A stretch of DNA of 10,274 nucleotides from LH-M37 sp965602855 (GTDB lineage Bacteria > Pseudomonadota > Gammaproteobacteria > SZUA-229): positions 1 through 10,274 of the forward strand of contig CBFCZV010000058.1 in NCBI GenBank assembly GCA_965602855.1, written 5' to 3'. Position numbers and translations under genes: made by a program. Below are positions 8,243 through 10,274 of the stretch, piece after piece. Within the stretch, counting starts at the first letter, position 1; each line of letters begins with the position of its first letter. The notes below the pieces were generated by a model, which worked only from the letters and a program-made list of their open reading frames with translations, had not been told where the DNA came from and did not search any database.

Positions 8243-8274
8243 GCGGGCTCTATGATGACCTAATATAAGCCCGC
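8243..8274. repeat. Inverted repeat GCGGGCT…AGCCCGC upstream of the PKS
   Basis: GCGGGCT (8243-8249) and AGCCCGC (8268-8274) are perfect 7-bp arms with an 18-base AT-rich centre. It is a GC-rich island in an AT-rich spacer, just upstream (minus-strand sense) of the candidate TATAAT box and overlapping where a -35 region would be. That position suits a regulator-binding site; the absence of a following T-run argues against a terminator. Confidence 0.35.
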
Positions 8275-8394
8275 ATTCCAGTTTAATGTGTATAAAAAAT
8301 AAATGCTATGTTGTTTTTTATTTTGAGCCAACAATATCCTCTAGCCACCAGAATTTCTATTCAGCAAACATTGGAAATAAGAATTTTTTGTCTT

Positions 8395-8418
8395 GTTCCC
8401 ATGCTCCAGCGTGGGAAC
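8395..8418. repeat. GTTCCCA…TGGGAAC palindromic element (REP-like)
   Basis: Ten-base arms, GTTCCCATGC and GCGTGGGAAC, enclose a TCCA loop and pair throughout except for one G-T position. From memory, the motif GTTCCC(A)xGCTCCAGCGTGGGAAC is a recurring intergenic palindrome in many gammaproteobacterial genomes. Only one copy is in the window, so its repeat nature rests on that recollection. Confidence 0.5.
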
Positions 8419-8426
8419 GAGATGAC

Positions 8427-8464
8427 GTTAGCCTAAAAATAAATGCCCACTATTTGTGGCTAAC
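8427..8464. repeat. Long imperfect hairpin GTTAGCC…GGCTAAC upstream of truA
   Basis: GTTAGCC (8427-8433) and GGCTAAC (8458-8464) are perfect arms. The pairing continues inward (AAAAATA against TATTTGT) with one bulge and one mismatch, giving about 13 paired positions around a nine-base loop. It starts nine bases after the GTTCCCA palindrome. No T-run follows on the plus strand. It could be part of a small non-autonomous element or a transcript-level structure in the truA leader. Confidence 0.4.
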
Positions 8465-8505
8465 ACGATACCATTGCTCATCCTTTTTCTTTCCTGGAAA
8501 TATGC

Positions 8506-9309
8506 ATGTACCATCATCGTCTCGTCATCTCATACAAGGGCACCGGCTACTTTGGCTGGCAAGACCTGGGTACAGACGAACAAAAGCCTACTGTCGAGGC
8601 AAGCATCCACCAGGTGCTAAAAAAAATCTGCAAATATCAGAGCTGTACTATTTCCGCTGCAAGTCGAACCGATGCTGGTGTCCACGCACAGGGCCAGGTT
8701 GCAAAAATCACTATCGCCATAGCAATCGAATCAGGAAAACTTCTGCTTGGCATGAATTCACTATTGCCCGATGATATTCGTATCCTGCAATGCGAACCTT
8801 GTGCCGCAGAATTTAATTCGAATAAGGACAGCAAGAGCAAAGAGTATCATTACTATTTTTGTACGGACCCAATCTACAACCCAGTTCTCAATGATATCGT
8901 TGCGCATATCCCCTCTAATAGAAATGCCTCAGCCACCGAACAACTGGATATAGCAGCACTTGATATAGAACTCATGCAACGAGGCTGCAAACTCTTCATT
9001 GGCGAACATGATTTTTATAGCTTCGCGGGACGAGATGCCAGTATTAGTTCAACCTTCCGTACTATTTTTAGCTGTGAAATCTTGCAAGCTCAACCTTCAA
9101 CCTTCGGCAATAAAATTTACTATCTTAAGATTGTAGGCAATGGCTTTTTAAAGCAGATGGTTCGGTACATTGCGGGTGCTTTATTTGCGCTCGGGAGAAA
9201 CCAGCTTAGCCTGAGTGATATTAGTGAAGCACTAGTGAATCACAAAGAGGAAAAGATCAGTTCCAGAGCCAAGTCGCGAGGGCTGCATTTGATTCAAATT
9301 TGTTATTAG
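8506..9309 (+). CDS. truA: tRNA pseudouridine synthase TruA family
   Basis: This 267-residue protein matches TruA, which converts uridines at positions 38-40 in the anticodon arm of several tRNAs to pseudouridine. It begins with the first ferredoxin-like half (LVISYKGTGYFGWQ, residues 6-19) and carries the catalytic motif SRTDAGVHAQGQV, with the nucleophile Asp at residue 56. It continues with FNSNKDSKSKEYHYYF (active-site Tyr region, about 105-120), GEHDFYSFAG and GNGFLKQMVRYIAGALF near the C-terminus. Length is normal. The start is chosen at ATG 8506 because GGAAA at 8496-8500 is well spaced and the family N-terminus follows directly; ATG 8502 is out of frame. The sequence is rather divergent (S instead of the usual G before RTDAGVHA; atypical end SRGLHLIQICY), so it could be a second copy. 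It is divergent from the PKS operon and functionally unrelated to it. Confidence 0.88.
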   Translation: MYHHRLVISYKGTGYFGWQDLGTDEQKPTVEASIHQVLKKICKYQSCTISAASRTDAGVHAQGQVAKITIAIAIESGKLLLGMNSLLPDDIRILQCEPCAAEFNSNKDSKSKEYHYYFCTDPIYNPVLNDIVAHIPSNRNASATEQLDIAALDIELMQRGCKLFIGEHDFYSFAGRDASISSTFRTIFSCEILQAQPSTFGNKIYYLKIVGNGFLKQMVRYIAGALFALGRNQLSLSDISEALVNHKEEKISSRAKSRGLHLIQICY

Positions 9310-9351
9310 AGTTAAAGGTACTTGAATTCAAAATAATAAGGCTACGATGTG

Positions 9352-9408
9352 ACCCCCACTAACCAAAATATCCCCCCAAATATAGATTTGAGTACTAACC
9401 CCCACTAA
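9352..9408. repeat. 11-bp direct repeat ACCCCCACTAA, two copies
   Basis: ACCCCCACTAA occurs at 9352-9362 and 9398-9408 in the truA/antiporter spacer, 46 bases apart, with a third C-run (CCCCCC at 9372-9377) between them. The C-runs stand out in AT-rich DNA. They may be a regulatory site pair or the worn end of an insertion sequence; I cannot decide from sequence alone. Confidence 0.4.
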
Positions 9409-9421
9409 GTAATAATGACGC

Positions 9422-10274
9422 ATGGATTTTGAATGGGTTGCTATAGCACTGGGTGATGTTGCCTGGATTTCGCTGGCTTTTTTCCTCGGCTTTACTGCCA
9501 GGACGATTGGCCTGCCACCATTGGTTGGCTTTCTTGCAACGGGTTTTTTACTCAACACACTGGGTATAGCAAGTGGAGAGATGCTGAGCAAGTTGGCGGA
9601 TCTCGGCATCACGCTGTTGCTGTTTACCGTTGGTTTGAAGTTAAATTTGAAGGTGTTGATAAGGCCGCAGGTCTGGGCTGTGACTGTTCTGCATACTTCA
9701 ATCATTATTGCCCTGTTCGGAGCTGTTATTTTTGGTCTGGCTTTGATGGGGGTGTCGCTGTTCTCTGGTCTGGAGTTCAAAACTTCATTAATGATTGCTT
9801 TTGCGTTGAGTTTCTCCAGTACCGTCTTTGTGGTTAAGTCGTTGGAAGAAAAAGGCGAAATGAAGTCCCTGCATGGGCGGATAGCTATTGGTATTCTTGT
9901 AATGCAGGATTTAGCGGCTGTCATTTTTCTGGCAGCATCTCTTGGTAAGCTGCCATCACTCTGGGCTCTACTATTATTCCTGTTTATTCCACTACGGCCG
10001 TTGTTGCATCATCTCTTGCAAAAGACAGGTCATGGTGAGTTGTTGATTTTATATGGTCTGGTGCTGGCGCTAGGTGGTGCTGAACTATTTGAGCTGGGCG
10101 GAGTGAAGGATGATCTGGGCGCGCTGATTATGGGTGTGTTGATTTCTACCCACTCAAAATCAACCGAGATGGCTAAAGCCATGCTGGGTTTCAAGGATCT
10201 ATTCCTGGTGGGCTTCTTCCTTTCCATTGGTATGTCTGGGCAACTCTCCTGGGAGGCGTTGATTATTGGCTTAT
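9422..10274 (+). CDS. CPA2-family cation:proton antiporter, KefB-like (N-terminal part)
   Basis: An open frame from ATG 9422 to the window edge gives 284 residues starting MDFEWVAIALGDVAWISLAF; an in-frame TGA lies two codons upstream. It is strongly hydrophobic, with about eight or more membrane segments. It carries CPA2 signatures: LPPLVGFLATGFLLN (about 32-46), LADLGITLLLFTVGLKL (about 58-74), the SFSSTVFVVKSLEEKGE discontinuous-helix region, then IAIGILVMQDLAAV with the ion-coordinating Q-D. A Na+/H+ or K+/H+ exchange role in the inner membrane is expected from the family. Any TrkA-N regulatory domain would be beyond the window, so KefB/KefC-type gating cannot be checked. The ribosome-binding site is weak. 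It may be co-transcribed with truA, 112 bases upstream, but the spacer repeats leave that open. Confidence 0.88.
   Translation, partial: MDFEWVAIALGDVAWISLAFFLGFTARTIGLPPLVGFLATGFLLNTLGIASGEMLSKLADLGITLLLFTVGLKLNLKVLIRPQVWAVTVLHTSIIIALFGAVIFGLALMGVSLFSGLEFKTSLMIAFALSFSSTVFVVKSLEEKGEMKSLHGRIAIGILVMQDLAAVIFLAASLGKLPSLWALLLFLFIPLRPLLHHLLQKTGHGELLILYGLVLALGGAELFELGGVKDDLGALIMGVLISTHSKSTEMAKAMLGFKDLFLVGFFLSIGMSGQLSWEALIIGL

Noticed and set aside
8395..8464. CRISPR array or classical terminator
   Set aside because: The two palindromes differ in sequence, there is no regular spacer, and no T-run follows either one on the plus strand.
8286..8774. A 162-residue plus-strand frame overlapping the start of truA
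   Set aside because: It runs through the repeat-bearing spacer and out of frame into truA; no recognisable protein similarity.
9328..9924. A 198-residue minus-strand frame near the right end
   Set aside because: It is antisense to the antiporter, whose plus-strand translation carries clear CPA2 motifs throughout.

Overview
The window reads as a piece of a proteobacterial chromosome, most likely gammaproteobacterial. The clues are the YegD-type Hsp70 start, the KefB-type antiporter, TruA, and a GTTCCCA…TGGGAAC palindrome of a kind I associate with gammaproteobacterial intergenic spacers. Composition is moderate to AT-rich, especially between genes. I cannot name a genus.

Layout. At the left edge (1-262, minus) is the N-terminus of an Hsp70/DnaK-superfamily protein. 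Bases 263-900 form a gene-poor, AT-rich stretch holding a decayed N-terminal fragment of an IS6-family transposase (462-593). Then comes a Sulfotransfer_3-type PAPS sulfotransferase on the plus strand (901-2085, possible upstream TTG start at 745). It converges, across a weak terminator, on a two-gene minus-strand unit. That unit is a 1763-residue polyketide synthase (8155-2864) whose TAA stop directly abuts the ATG of a Sulfotransfer_2-type sulfotransferase (2863-2207). The 350-base spacer 8156-8505 carries a candidate promoter for the synthase and three inverted repeats. To the right are truA (8506-9309, plus), a 112-base spacer with an 11-bp direct repeat, and the first 284 codons of a CPA2/KefB-type cation:proton antiporter (9422 to the edge).

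The centre of interest is the 745-8155 block. The synthase has the order KS-AT-ACP-KR-TE followed by an unassigned C-terminal tail of about 150 residues. ACP before KR, the GGARGI nucleotide loop and the style of the KS resemble PUFA-synthase (PfaA) and enediyne-type enzymes, but no DH, ER or phosphopantetheinyl transferase domain is visible, and a thioesterase closes the assembly line. With only a ketoreductase, the expected acyl product carries a beta-hydroxyl, which could be a sulfate acceptor. Sulfotransferases of two different families sit next to the synthase, one apparently translationally coupled to it. The simplest reading is a small cluster for a sulfated hydroxy-acyl or polyketide compound; this is inference from domain content and proximity. 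The flanking genes (Hsp70, truA, antiporter) look like unrelated chromosomal genes, and the IS remnant and repeats at the cluster borders fit an accessory insertion.
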